Notes: generated by a model not told the origin, from the letters alone. Positions 15,924-25,311 are shown, numbered from the stretch's first letter. The stretch is 64,000 nucleotides of DNA from Streptomyces curacoi (GCF_001513975.1 NZ_KQ947989.1:186001-250000); one strand, 5' to 3'. A program made the numbers and translations.

Positions 15924-17063
15924 GTGCTTCTTAGAACCTTCGGCTGGTCCTTCGGCGTCACCGCCGCGGGACTCGCCTTGGCCGCCGTCCTCTGGGGGTG
16001 GGAGGGCTTCGCCGTGGTGGCGATCCTGAGCATCCTGGAGATCTCGCTGTCCTTCGACAACGCGGTCGTGAACGCGGGCGTGCTGAAGAAGATGAACGCC
16101 TTCTGGCAGAAGATCTTCCTCACCATCGGCATTCTCGTCGCCGTGTTCGGCATGCGTCTGGTCTTCCCGGTCGTGATCGTCGCCGTCACCGCCCAGCTCG
16201 GGCCCATCGAGGCCGTACGGCTGGCGATCGACGACGCCGACCGGTACCAGCAGCTGGTCACCGACGCACACCCCGCCATCGCGGCCTTCGGCGGGATGTT
16301 CCTGCTGATGATCTTCCTCGACTTCATCTTCGAGGAGCGCGACCACACCTGGCTGGGCCCGCTGGAGCGACCGCTGGCCAGGCTGGGCCGCGTCGACGGG
16401 CTGTCGGTGTGCATCGCGCTGATCGCCCTGCTGGTCACCGCGACCACCATCGCCACGCAGGCCGCACAGCACGGCGGCGCGCACGTCGACAAGTCGGCAA
16501 CGGTACTGCTGTCCGGCGTCGCCGGCCTGGTCACGTACCTCATCGTCGGGGGTCTGTCGGGACACTTCGAGAACAAGCTCGAAGAAGAGGAGGAGAAGGA
16601 GCACGAGGCCGAGGAGGAGGCCCGCAAGGCCGGCAAGCAGCCCTCGGTGGTCGCGCTCGCGGGCAAGGCCGCGTTCTTCATGTTCCTCTACCTGGAGGTG
16701 CTGGACGCGTCCTTCTCCTTCGACGGTGTCATCGGCGCCTTCGCCATCACCAACGACATCTTCTGGATGGCGCTCGGCCTCGGCATCGGCGCGATGTACG
16801 TCCGGTCCCTGACGGTCTACCTCGTCCGGCAGGGGACCTTGGACGACTACGTCTACCTGGAGCACGGCGCGCACTACGCCATCGGCGCCCTGGCCGTGCT
16901 GCTGCTCGTCAGCATCAGGTGGCACATCAACGAGGTCGTCACCGGCCTCATCGGCGTGGCCCTGATCGCCGCCTCCTTCTGGTCCTCGGTGCGCCGCAAC
17001 CGCGCGCTGGCGACGGCCGAGCAGGAGTCCGGCGAGAAGTCCGAGGTGATGTCGGGAGTCTGA
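15924..17063 (+). CDS. DUF475 (TerC-like) integral membrane protein
   Basis: 379 residues with about nine membrane helices. Two TerC-like acidic motifs are embedded in helices: ILEISLSFDNAVVNAGVL near residue 40 and LEVLDASFSFDGVIGAFAI near residue 265, the pair that defines DUF475. A soluble highly acidic loop (EEEEEKEHEAEEEAR) lies about residues 217-232. Related TerC proteins act in tellurite resistance or manganese export, so metal transport is a reasonable guess only. The GTG at 15924 lacks a strong ribosome binding site. The gene stands alone and ends at a strong terminator. Confidence 0.9.
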   Translation: MLLRTFGWSFGVTAAGLALAAVLWGWEGFAVVAILSILEISLSFDNAVVNAGVLKKMNAFWQKIFLTIGILVAVFGMRLVFPVVIVAVTAQLGPIEAVRLAIDDADRYQQLVTDAHPAIAAFGGMFLLMIFLDFIFEERDHTWLGPLERPLARLGRVDGLSVCIALIALLVTATTIATQAAQHGGAHVDKSATVLLSGVAGLVTYLIVGGLSGHFENKLEEEEEKEHEAEEEARKAGKQPSVVALAGKAAFFMFLYLEVLDASFSFDGVIGAFAITNDIFWMALGLGIGAMYVRSLTVYLVRQGTLDDYVYLEHGAHYAIGALAVLLLVSIRWHINEVVTGLIGVALIAASFWSSVRRNRALATAEQESGEKSEVMSGV

Positions 17064-17083
17064 CGCCCCGACACCCCTGAAAC

Positions 17084-17121
17084 AGCACCTGTGGTCGTGA
17101 CCTACGACCGCAGGTGCTTTT
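17084..17121 (+). terminator. intrinsic terminator after the DUF475 gene
   Basis: AGCACCTGTGGTCGT and ACGACCGCAGGTGCT form a 15-bp stem with one G-U pair and a five-base loop, followed by a TTTT tract. It lies 20 bp after the stop codon and is the best intrinsic terminator in the window. Confidence 0.88.
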
Positions 17122-17146
17122 GCATGCGGTTCCGGCGCTTCCGCCG

Positions 17147-17158
17147 GTAACCGTTTAC
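17147..17158. promoter_or_regulatory. LacI-type operator upstream of the Tat enzyme gene, site 1
   Basis: GTAACCGTTTAC is symmetric at 10 of 12 positions around a central CG, the pattern of LacI-family operators. It is 186 bp before the GTG of the secreted enzyme. Confidence 0.5.
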
Positions 17159-17268
17159 ACAAAGACGCGTCTGTGCCCACTCCTCCATTCCCCCAGCCGG
17201 CGCTCCCTGCAAGCTGAGGCTCAGCACCGCGCGGCCGTTGACCGGCTCACACCGCTCTCACTAGCGTG

Positions 17269-17280
17269 GAATACGTTTAC
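17269..17280. promoter_or_regulatory. LacI-type operator upstream of the Tat enzyme gene, site 2
   Basis: GAATACGTTTAC shares the CGTTTAC half-site with the site at 17147 and lies 63 bp before the start codon, close to where the promoter should be. Confidence 0.45.
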
Positions 17281-17343
17281 TGCCGCCTCGCTGCCCGGAC
17301 CTCTCCGACTGCCTCCCCGCAGAGCCGAAAGGAACCGCCCCCA

Positions 17344-20199
17344 GTGTCCGAACCGCTCCAGCGCAGATCCCTGCTCAAGTTGGCCGTAGGCACCGCAGCC
17401 ACCGGATGGCTGTGGCAGGGCGTCGGCACCGCCCAGGCCGCCGCCGACGCCACGCCCACCACCGCGCCCCCGGCCGCCGGCCCGCTCGACACACTGGTCT
17501 TCGGGAACACCGCGTCGGAGAGCGCGCACGGCCTGACCGCCACCCTCTCCGACGTCGTCACGGGCGGCCTCGACCAGCCCGCCCGCGTGCTCAACGTCCC
17601 TGAGAGCGCGGGCTTCTGGGGCGGCACGCTGTCCGCGACGATGGCGTGCAGGCCCAGGGGCGCCACCTACGTCACCATCAAGCTGTGGGGCTCGGAGAGC
17701 GGCGCGGAACTCGGCCGGCTCCAGCTCTTCGCCGAGGGCAAGCAGGTCGGCCACTACCATCTGGGCGCCGTCGACCCCCTCGACATCGCGAGCGAGGATC
17801 CGCGTACGCCGGAGCGGTTCTTCTTCCACACGCTGCCGCTGCCCCTCGATCTCACCGAGGGAAAGGAGTCCGTCTCCCTGGAGATCCGGTCCATGGGACG
17901 AATCGCCGGGTACGCCACGTCGGCCGACTCCTACTACAAGGCCATGGAAGGCCCGAGCCGCACGGTCTACCGCCTCTACACCCACGACGAGCCGTACTTC
18001 GCCCTCGCCGACGGCGACGTCACCGGCACCCTGCCGCCCACGACCACGCGCACCTCCCCCGGCAGCGAGATCGTCGACACGATCAACGCCCGCATACTCG
18101 CCAGGGCCGCGTCCGAGGCGTCCCGCACCAGCCCCCAACTCGACCTGTGGTACCTGGACTTCCTGGCCCGCGCGTACGGCATGCCGGCTACGGCCGCCCA
18201 CGCGAACATCGCCGTTCCGCCGCAGATCGCGCGGAGCCTCGACGGCATCTACTGGAGATACCGTGCCGACTCCGCCGTGATGACCAACTCCAGCCAGCAG
18301 TGGATGGGCCTGGGCCGGTCGGGCCTGGTCATGCTGGCGCTCGCCGACGTTCTGGCGCCGCTGCTCGACGAGCCGGTCCTCGGTTCGCCGTACGGCCTCA
18401 CCAACCCGGGCTTCGAGTTCGGCACCACGGGCTGGAGGTCGTCCACCTGGTCCGGCAGCGGCACCGCGTCCCGGGACACCACCGTGTACCGCACCGGCCA
18501 CGCCTCCGCGAAGGTGACGGTCCCCACCGCGGGCACGGTCGGCTACACCACCTCCGCCAGGATCCCGGTGGACCAGGGCACTTACACCTACGGCGGGTGG
18601 ATCAGGACCGCCGGCGTCGGCACCCGCAGTGCCTACCTGGACATCCTCTTCCACGACGCGAACGGCGCCGTCGTCGGCACCGACAACAAGGTCCACGCCT
18701 CGGCCGGCACCCATGACTGGGAGCATGTGACGGCCTCCCTCACCACACCGGGCACGGCCACCCACGTCACCCTCAGCGTCCGCCTGTCGGGCGCGGGCAC
18801 CGCCTGGTTCGACGACCTGACCATGGTCGAGCCGGAGGGCTCGGCGTACGCGCCGGTCGTCCGCCGGGACGCCTGGGCCAGGATGCTGCTGGACAGCCGC
18901 GAGTACTGGCGGCAGAACTTCCCGCAGTACACGAACCAGGCCATCATCTGCGCCATCGGCCTCTACCTCGCCGACCGCGGACTCACCTACCTCGGCTCGG
19001 CCGACGCCTGGGGCGAGAAGAAGGCCCGCGACTACATCTACCAGTCCGTCGGCCTCGTCCCCTGGCTCGGCCCGGAGAAGCCGGACGGCACCCCGACCAG
19101 ACCGCTGGGCGGCTCGTACCACCAGGTCACCAAGAAGGGCATCTCCAAGGAGCTCGGCTACGCGGGCAGTTACGGCGAGCTGCAGGAGTGGCTGTCGCTG
19201 GTGTACGACGCGGTGACGGGCATCGGCGGCGTCGAGGACGGCACTCTCCGCGACCACCTGGTCAAGATGGCCAAGGCGCGCATGGTCTTCCGCCACCCGT
19301 CACTGGACCGCGACGGCCACCGGGCGATGCGCCTGGAGACCGTCGTCGGATGGCGTGACAACGAGTACCCGGGCAAGGTCGCCTACGACCAGGACGCCAA
19401 GTGGGACGGCCATGCCCTGAAGATGGCCGCGCAGATCAAGGACCCTGACCTCGTCTCGTACGCGCGGCAGTCCCTCGCGGACGGCCAGGCGTTCCAGTCC
19501 CTCGCCGACTCCCACGCGGCGACGGTCTCCGCCCGGACCAACCTCAATCTGCTGAGCACCGCCGACGACTACGCGTACATCAGCAAGGCCACCGGCAGTG
19601 GGGCGAAGCTGCCGATGACGCCCGGGGCACCGGACTTCGTCTTCTCCGACGAGGAGAACGGCCTGGTCGCGATCAAGCACGGCGACGAGATCCTGTTCGC
19701 GTCCCTGTACTGGCGGGCCCGCTGGGGCGTCAACCGGCTGGCCCGCGTCCATCACCTCACGGCCGAGGGCACCGAGCGGTCGGCCACCGTCTGGCAGGAG
19801 GTCAAGTACCTCGCGGACGGGCGGACGTTCACTGAACCGGACTGGGTCAACTGGGAGTTCACGGTGAGCGACCTCGACATCCCGGACGGCGGTTTCACCC
19901 CGCCCGGCAACGCCCTGCACCAGGCGTTCGCGGGCCAGGTGCTGCCGCTGGCCAAGGCGCCGGACGACGTGCCGGAGCGGGCCGCGGGCGTCGAGAGCCC
20001 CTACGCCGGACGCGCCTCCTTCTACCGGTGCGAGTACGGCCCGTATCTGATCGCCATGAACACCACCGACGACCGTGACCACACCTTCACCACGCGGGGG
20101 TTCGGCGCGTCGACGAACCTGGTGACCGGGGCGAAGGTGAGCGGAAACACCGAAGTACGCGTGAAGCCCGGCACGACGGTGGTGCTGCGCAAGCGCTGA
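17344..20199 (+). CDS. Tat-exported carbohydrate-active enzyme, family unassigned
   Basis: 951 residues. It has a twin-arginine signal (RRSLLKLAVG) with cleavage near AQAAAD, an N-terminal beta-rich region, a carbohydrate-binding CBM4/9-like module at about 355-500 (GLTNPGFEFGTTGWRSS to TAWFDDLTM), and a large C-terminal half. That half looks like an alpha/alpha toroid followed by a beta-sandwich (YHQVTKKGISKELGYAGSYG, LETVVGWRDNEYPGKV, FASLYWRARWGVNRL), as in polysaccharide lyases and heparinase-like enzymes. I cannot place it in a numbered family. I chose the GTG at 17344 because AAAGGA precedes it. A LacI regulator gene follows and similar operator-like sites flank both genes, so induction by a sugar is likely. 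Confidence 0.75.
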   Translation: MSEPLQRRSLLKLAVGTAATGWLWQGVGTAQAAADATPTTAPPAAGPLDTLVFGNTASESAHGLTATLSDVVTGGLDQPARVLNVPESAGFWGGTLSATMACRPRGATYVTIKLWGSESGAELGRLQLFAEGKQVGHYHLGAVDPLDIASEDPRTPERFFFHTLPLPLDLTEGKESVSLEIRSMGRIAGYATSADSYYKAMEGPSRTVYRLYTHDEPYFALADGDVTGTLPPTTTRTSPGSEIVDTINARILARAASEASRTSPQLDLWYLDFLARAYGMPATAAHANIAVPPQIARSLDGIYWRYRADSAVMTNSSQQWMGLGRSGLVMLALADVLAPLLDEPVLGSPYGLTNPGFEFGTTGWRSSTWSGSGTASRDTTVYRTGHASAKVTVPTAGTVGYTTSARIPVDQGTYTYGGWIRTAGVGTRSAYLDILFHDANGAVVGTDNKVHASAGTHDWEHVTASLTTPGTATHVTLSVRLSGAGTAWFDDLTMVEPEGSAYAPVVRRDAWARMLLDSREYWRQNFPQYTNQAIICAIGLYLADRGLTYLGSADAWGEKKARDYIYQSVGLVPWLGPEKPDGTPTRPLGGSYHQVTKKGISKELGYAGSYGELQEWLSLVYDAVTGIGGVEDGTLRDHLVKMAKARMVFRHPSLDRDGHRAMRLETVVGWRDNEYPGKVAYDQDAKWDGHALKMAAQIKDPDLVSYARQSLADGQAFQSLADSHAATVSARTNLNLLSTADDYAYISKATGSGAKLPMTPGAPDFVFSDEENGLVAIKHGDEILFASLYWRARWGVNRLARVHHLTAEGTERSATVWQEVKYLADGRTFTEPDWVNWEFTVSDLDIPDGGFTPPGNALHQAFAGQVLPLAKAPDDVPERAAGVESPYAGRASFYRCEYGPYLIAMNTTDDRDHTFTTRGFGASTNLVTGAKVSGNTEVRVKPGTTVVLRKR

Positions 20200-20301
20200 G
20201 TCTTCCGGCGGAGTCCGATGAACGGCCATGTCGCCCCGGTCGCGCGCGGGGCGCCACGGCCGTGGCCCCCGAGCTCGTCCCAGTGGAGTCCCGACGGCGG
20301 A

Positions 20302-20309
20302 AAACGTTT
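20302..20309. promoter_or_regulatory. LacI-type operator core upstream of the LacI gene
   Basis: AAACGTTT is a perfect palindrome within GAAAACGTTTGT, 70 bp before the regulator start. It resembles the two sites upstream of the secreted enzyme gene and suggests autoregulation. Confidence 0.5.
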
Positions 20310-20378
20310 GTTGCCCCCTCACGTCGGTCGTTCTCCGGCGGCTGCCGCAAGGCGCCCCACATGCAGTAACGTCGAGCC

Positions 20379-21506
20379 GTGACGGACAGCGGCAACCCCG
20401 AGCGCCCCGGCCCCCGAAGGGGCCGAGCCGGGAAACGGAAGCGGACCGACGCGCGGCAGGGGCCCAAGGAGAGGCCGAGCACCATCCGTGACGTCGCCCT
20501 CAAGGCGGGGGTTTCGGTAGCAACCGTTTCCCGCACCCTGGCGGGGAACTACCCCGTCTCCGACGAAACCCGGGCCCGCGTCATGGCGGCCGTCGAGTCA
20601 CTGCACTACGTGGTCAACGTGCACGCCAAGGCGCTCTCCGGGCGGGTCGCGGGCCCGGTCGCCCTGGTCATCAAGGACATCACCGGGCCGTCGCTCGCCC
20701 ACGTCGCCGCCGGAGTCGAGCAAGAGGCCGCCGACCGGGGCAGGTTGAGCCTGGTGTGCGCCACGCGCGACGACCCGGCCCGAGAGGACGACCTGGTCCA
20801 GCTCATGCGGGAGCAGCATGCGGCTGCCGTCCTCCTCGTCGGCGGTGTGGTGCCGGACGCGGCGTACGACCGGCGCATGGCGGGCTACGCGGAGGCGCTG
20901 GACGCCGCGGGCTCGCGACTGGTGCTGGTCGGCCGTCCGGCGCCGGCACCGGACCTGCCGGTGACCGTCGTGGACTACGACAACCGGGGCGGCGCCTTCC
21001 AGGCCGTCTCGCACCTGCTCGCGTCCGGGCACCGGCGGGTGCTGTTCCTCGGCGGGGAGGCCGGGCTGAGCAGCGCGGACGAGCGCCGGGCCGGGTACCG
21101 GGACGCGCTGCGCGCGCACGGCGCCGACCATGCCGAGGAGTTGGACACCACGGGGACGTACACCCGCTCCTCGGGCTACGTCCGCACGCGGGACGCCTTG
21201 GGCGCCGGGCTGGAGTTCACCGCGGTGTTCGCCGGCTCCGACATGGTCGCGCTGGGGGCACTCGCCGCACTGCGCGAGGCGGGCCTCGACGTACCGGGTG
21301 AGGTGTCCGTCGTGGGCTTCGACGACGTCCCCTTCGCGACCGACCTGACCCCGCCCCTGACCACGGTTCGGGTGCCCTACGAGGAACTCGGCCGTACCGC
21401 CGTACGGCTGGCCCTGGAGCGCGAGCAGTACCCCGCCGGCGACGATCACGTGGTGCTCGGTACCCAGTTGGTCATCCGGCAGTCGGTGCGTCGGCTGTCC
21501 TGGTAG
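20379..21506 (+). CDS. LacI-family sugar-responsive repressor
   Basis: 375 residues. After a basic 34-residue N-terminal tail comes the LacI helix-turn-helix (TIRDVALKAGVSVATVSRTL) with the hinge helix (HAKALSGRVAGPVALVI), then the periplasmic-binding-protein-like effector domain ending VPGEVSVVGFDDVPFATDLT. The extended N-terminus is longer than usual; a start nearer residue 30 cannot be excluded. It follows the secreted carbohydrate enzyme on the same strand and probably represses that gene and itself through the CGTTT-type palindromes. Confidence 0.93.
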   Translation: MTDSGNPERPGPRRGRAGKRKRTDARQGPKERPSTIRDVALKAGVSVATVSRTLAGNYPVSDETRARVMAAVESLHYVVNVHAKALSGRVAGPVALVIKDITGPSLAHVAAGVEQEAADRGRLSLVCATRDDPAREDDLVQLMREQHAAAVLLVGGVVPDAAYDRRMAGYAEALDAAGSRLVLVGRPAPAPDLPVTVVDYDNRGGAFQAVSHLLASGHRRVLFLGGEAGLSSADERRAGYRDALRAHGADHAEELDTTGTYTRSSGYVRTRDALGAGLEFTAVFAGSDMVALGALAALREAGLDVPGEVSVVGFDDVPFATDLTPPLTTVRVPYEELGRTAVRLALEREQYPAGDDHVVLGTQLVIRQSVRRLSW

Positions 21507-21541
21507 GAGCCACCTGCTGCCGGCGGGCGGGCTGCAGCGAG

Positions 21542-22876
21542 TCACTTGTGGTCGCGGAGGAAGGCGGGGATCCCGTCACGGGTCGGGTAGTTCGGCAGGG
21601 GGGCCGGCCTGTCCTGAAGGAAGGCGGTGATGACGGCGACAGCTCGGGCGTCGTTGTCGTCGAGGCCGTTCCACATGTGGTGACCGACTCCGGGCATGTA
21701 CTGCGTGCGCTGGATGGCGGGGTCATGGGCGAGGATACTGGTCGCCCACTGCCGAACCTGGGAGGAGCACTCGGCGATCATCAGCATCGCGGGGGTCCGG
21801 GAGCGCCTCAGTTGCGCGGCGATGGAGGGCGACTCCTTGATCGTGTGCTGGACGCGGAGGCTGGCGGCGGGGCTGAAGGAGAAGTTCTGCGCCGTGTCCT
21901 CGGCCGGGATGCGGTGGGCGTCGCGCGCGCAGTAGGCGGATGCGGTGTCGCTGCCGAGGTCGGCGGCGGTGAACGCGTTGTCGCCCTCGGCCTGTCCGAT
22001 CAGCCCGGTGTCGGGGGTGAGCAGCCCCAGGCGCATGAGGCCGAACGCCACGGCGTATCGCGGGACATGCGTCGATCGCGGTCCGGTCATGGCCGGCGCG
22101 AGGCCGCGCGCTGATGCTCTGCCCTTGTGCCCGGCGGCCCGCGCGGTGGGGCCGTCCATCGGGCCGGGCTCGGCGATGATCGCCCGGTTCAGGCGCGCGG
22201 CGACGCGGGAGTCGGCCAGGGCTCGGGTGAGCACGGCCCCGCCGGAGGAGAAGCCGAGGATGTCGACCTTGCCCTTGTCCAGGCGGTCGACGAAGGCGGC
22301 GAGGTCACGGACCGACCTGGAGATCGTGTACTGGTCCATGGGGAGCAGGTCGCTTCGTCCGCCGCCTGCCTGCTCGTAGGCGTAGACGTCGTAGCCCTGG
22401 CGCGCCAGGAGCTGCAGGAACCGGTGGTCGAGCACCGAGATGCCGCGGACCGGTCCGCCGTTGAGGTACACGAGCGGAACGGGGCGCCGGGTGCCGGGGT
22501 TCGCGGGCGGATAGTGATACACGGCGACCCGGCTGCCGGTGGCGAGACTCCAGTGCTGCGTGGCCACGAACGGCAGGGCGGGCGGGCGTTGCCGGGCCGT
22601 CGGCACGGTCGGGATGCACACCGACGCCGTCAACGCCGCCCCGACGAGCACCGGCAGAAACGGCACGAGCCGCGCCGGCCAGGTGCGGCGCCGGGCCCGC
22701 CACAGCGCGAGAAGGGTCGCGACCGCAAGGGTCGTCAGCCATGCGGGGAGCCCCGAGCCTGCCCCGTCCGTGACGACGATCAGCGCGAGAAACACGGCGA
22801 CCAGCGCCACGACGGCGGCCAGGGCCAGCGATAAGCGTCCGGTGAAGCGGACGAGACGTAGGGCGGACGTGGACAC
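21542..22876 (-). CDS. membrane-anchored alpha/beta hydrolase
   Basis: 444 residues. Three N-terminal hydrophobic segments (residues about 12-35, 44-58 and 72-90) anchor it in the membrane, and the rest is an alpha/beta-hydrolase fold. The oxyanion region is YLNGGP, the nucleophile elbow is GFSSGGA (Ser as nucleophile), and the catalytic His lies in GVGHHMW near residue 404. A strand ending YEQAGGGRSD is typical of proline iminopeptidase-like hydrolases. The substrate is unknown. It is divergent from a TetR gene with 68 bp between, which probably controls it. Confidence 0.85.
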   Translation of the reverse strand: MSTSALRLVRFTGRLSLALAAVVALVAVFLALIVVTDGAGSGLPAWLTTLAVATLLALWRARRRTWPARLVPFLPVLVGAALTASVCIPTVPTARQRPPALPFVATQHWSLATGSRVAVYHYPPANPGTRRPVPLVYLNGGPVRGISVLDHRFLQLLARQGYDVYAYEQAGGGRSDLLPMDQYTISRSVRDLAAFVDRLDKGKVDILGFSSGGAVLTRALADSRVAARLNRAIIAEPGPMDGPTARAAGHKGRASARGLAPAMTGPRSTHVPRYAVAFGLMRLGLLTPDTGLIGQAEGDNAFTAADLGSDTASAYCARDAHRIPAEDTAQNFSFSPAASLRVQHTIKESPSIAAQLRRSRTPAMLMIAECSSQVRQWATSILAHDPAIQRTQYMPGVGHHMWNGLDDNDARAVAVITAFLQDRPAPLPNYPTRDGIPAFLRDHK

Positions 22877-22891
22877 GGCGGGCCTCCGGAA

Positions 22892-22915
22892 GTTTCAGAA
22901 CGCTGTTTCAAAACG
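22892..22915. promoter_or_regulatory. direct-repeat operator between the hydrolase and tetR genes
   Basis: GTTTCAGAACG and GTTTCAAAACG repeat with a 13-bp period in the 68-bp divergent promoter. TAGGCT (22932-22937) follows seven bases before the tetR GTG. Confidence 0.55.
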
Positions 22916-22944
22916 ACGTTATCAGAGAAGGTAGGCTGCTGGGC

Positions 22945-23562
22945 GTGGGTAGGCCGAGAACGAACGACGAGACCGTCAGAGAGCGGCTTGTGGTGTGCGC
23001 GACCGAGATGCTCGCCACCCGTCCGCGGGAGTCGGTCACCGTCCGCGCCGTGGCCGCTGCCGCCGACACGTCGACCACAGCGGTGTACTCGCTCTTCGGC
23101 GACAAGGACGGACTGATCCGTGCGGTGCGCGACAGAGCCGTCGCCGGTCTCGTCCAGGACCTGTCGGCGGTGCCGACCTCCGCGGACCCGCTCGCCGACC
23201 TCTACGCGCTGGGCGTGGCATACCGCCGTTGGGGATGCGCACACCGCCACCTGTACACCGTGCTGTTCGGCGGTGTGCAGTCCTTCGACCCGTCGGGTGA
23301 AGTCGGTGCCGGGGACCCCGTCCGCCCGCTCCTCGCGGCGATCGAGCGCGGCCTCGCGGCGTCCGTCCTCGCCGGGGACGCCACGCTGATCGCCCTCTCG
23401 ATCTGGGGGACCCTGCACGGCCTGGTGACTCTGGAACTGGCTGGGGCCCTCGACGCGGCCACGGCCGACGCCACCTTCCGGCCGACGGTTCACGCCACAC
23501 TGCGCGGCTGGACGACCCCCGCGGTGTTCCACGGCCTGCGGCACGCCGAGCCCGCCCCGTGA
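22945..23562 (+). CDS. TetR-family regulator
   Basis: 205 residues with an N-terminal helix-turn-helix (VRAVAAAADTSTTAVYSLFGDKDGLIRAV) and a C-terminal domain of the WHG/TetR_C_13-like type (YALGVAYRRWG, ALSIWGTLHGLVTLEL). The GTG at 22945 lies seven bases after a TAGGCT minus-10 element and no ribosome binding site is visible, so a leaderless mRNA is likely. It probably represses the divergent hydrolase gene. The ligand is unknown. Confidence 0.9.
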   Translation: MGRPRTNDETVRERLVVCATEMLATRPRESVTVRAVAAAADTSTTAVYSLFGDKDGLIRAVRDRAVAGLVQDLSAVPTSADPLADLYALGVAYRRWGCAHRHLYTVLFGGVQSFDPSGEVGAGDPVRPLLAAIERGLAASVLAGDATLIALSIWGTLHGLVTLELAGALDAATADATFRPTVHATLRGWTTPAVFHGLRHAEPAP

Positions 23563-23868
23563 CCGCGGTCTCGGCAAACTCCCGCTCTCTCAGGTGACTT
23601 GGCCTTCGCGGAAGAGCTCGGAACCGGGGGACAAGAACACGCACCGCTGAGGCGATCGAGCGGGTGGGGCCTCTCGGTGCCGACTTCGCGTACGACATCG
23701 GGCCGACGAGCTCTGGCGATGGAGGTGGCGGAACAAGAGCAACTCCGCCACCAGGCCATACCAGGAGTGACCGGAGGCAGCCGACTGCGGCCGCTGCGCG
23801 GTGGGGCCGGCGGCAGGGACGCGTGTGTGGCGGCCCTGCCGGGGCATTCGGACTGCCAGGAGGTCTAC
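23563..23868. other. 306-bp spacer, nothing identified
   Basis: I see no gene, no strong inverted repeat and no clear promoter. The frame of the following DUF1206 gene is open through part of it, but the residues look random and an AGGAGG site marks the later start. Confidence 0.5.
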
Positions 23869-24708
23869 ATGGACACGAGTGCGTTGACATGGACCGGACG
23901 GTTCCGTGCCCGGCGGGCGGCGCGGGGTTCGGTCACCGAGGGGGCGGCGCGGGCGGGGCTCGCCGCGCGGGGTGTGATCTATCTGCTCGTCGGTGCGCTG
24001 GCGCTGCAGATCGCCTTCGGCGACACGAGCGAACAGGCCGACCGTGGCGGGGCCTTGGCGGAACTGTCACAGAAGCCGTTCGGCGCGGTGCTGCTGTGGG
24101 CGCTGGGCCTCGGACTCGTCGGCATGGCGCTGTGGCGGCTCTCGGAGGCGCTCTTCGGCTCCGTCGGGCAGGACGGCCGCGGCGCGCGCAAGCGACTGCT
24201 GGCGACCGTCCGCTTCGCGTTCTACGTCTTCGTCGCCTATTCCGTGCTGTCGTTCGCCGTGAGCCGCAACCGGAGCGACGGCGGATCCAGCGACCAGCAG
24301 TCCCGGGACGCCACCGCCAGGGCGATGGAGATACCCGCCGGCCAGTGGCTGGTCGGCGCGGCCGGGATCGCCATCGTCGTGGCCGGCGGCTGGATCGGCG
24401 TACGGGCCGTCCTGCGCAAGTACCACGACAAGCTCAGGCTCGGGCAGATGAGCCGCCGGACACGGCAGCTGGTGGACATCACCGGCGTGGCCGGCGGCGC
24501 CGCCCGCGGGCTGGTGTTCGCCATGGCCGGCGTGTTCGCCGTCCGCGCGGCCGTCGACTACGAACCCGACCGGGCCAAGGGGCTGGACGACACCCTGCGC
24601 ACCTTCGCCGAGACCCCGCTCGGCCCGTGGCTGCTGGTCTGCGTCGCGGCCGGCCTGGTGCTGTTCGGGGTGTTCTCCTTCGCGATGGCCCGCTGGCGAC
24701 GGGTCTGA
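23869..24708 (+). CDS. DUF1206 integral membrane protein
   Basis: 279 residues with six membrane helices as three DUF1206 repeats of about 70-90 residues. Each begins with an ARAGLAARGVIYLLVG-like or GAARGLVFAMAGVFAVRAA-like segment and ends in a TPLGPWLLVCVAAGLVLFG-like helix. The function of the family is unknown. AGGAGG (23859-23864) precedes the chosen ATG. It is followed 22 bp later by a small acidic protein gene on the same strand, probably in one operon. Confidence 0.9.
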   Translation: MDTSALTWTGRFRARRAARGSVTEGAARAGLAARGVIYLLVGALALQIAFGDTSEQADRGGALAELSQKPFGAVLLWALGLGLVGMALWRLSEALFGSVGQDGRGARKRLLATVRFAFYVFVAYSVLSFAVSRNRSDGGSSDQQSRDATARAMEIPAGQWLVGAAGIAIVVAGGWIGVRAVLRKYHDKLRLGQMSRRTRQLVDITGVAGGAARGLVFAMAGVFAVRAAVDYEPDRAKGLDDTLRTFAETPLGPWLLVCVAAGLVLFGVFSFAMARWRRV

Positions 24709-24730
24709 GCGGCGTCCTGCGGGAAACACG

Positions 24731-25171
24731 ATGCGGATGAACGATTTCGAGAAGCCGCATGACGACGGCCGGCCCGTGGACGTGTACCTGGACCTCCTGC
24801 GCATCCGGATGGACCCGGAGGACTACCGCCTCCTGCTGCGCATGGTGGAACCGGTCCTCCGAGCGATCGACGAGGAGCGCCTCTCCAACCTCGACGTCGC
24901 CCTCGACCCAGGGTCCGGCGACGAACTGCCCCAGGAGGTCAAGGACGAGGCCGCCCTCGTCATCGCCACCGCCGTCACCGGCCGCCTGGACAACGAAGTG
25001 ATCGAGATCGACGTCGACGAGGCCGGCCCGGTCAGGATCGTCACGGACGCGACCACCGCTTCCGACCCCGTCCGCCTCGGCGAGATCGCCGACCACATCA
25101 GGGAACAGCACCGGCAGACGGAAGAGCTGCGGGGCATCGCCGAGGTGAGCGGGCTGCCCACGGACTTCTGA
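24731..25171 (+). CDS. conserved acidic hypothetical protein
   Basis: 146 residues, acidic, mostly helical, with no membrane segment or signal peptide. I do not recognise a named domain. It has good codon bias and follows the DUF1206 gene closely. A second ATG lies two codons in (24737). Confidence 0.75.
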   Translation: MRMNDFEKPHDDGRPVDVYLDLLRIRMDPEDYRLLLRMVEPVLRAIDEERLSNLDVALDPGSGDELPQEVKDEAALVIATAVTGRLDNEVIEIDVDEAGPVRIVTDATTASDPVRLGEIADHIREQHRQTEELRGIAEVSGLPTDF

Positions 25172-25311
25172 ACCGCTCACCTCGCCGGCCTCCCGCTCGC
25201 TACGGTGAGAAGCCACGCGACGGGGCTGCGAGCGAGCCGGACGCCGGGCCTCGGGGTGTGCGGAGCGGGCGGCGGTCGTACCGTCGAACCCGTTACCGAG
25301 GAGGACCTCTG

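Noticed and set aside
17221..19296. 691-codon minus-strand frame opposite the Tat enzyme gene
   Set aside because: No ribosome binding site or domains, with repetitive Gly/Arg/Val composition typical of a shadow frame.
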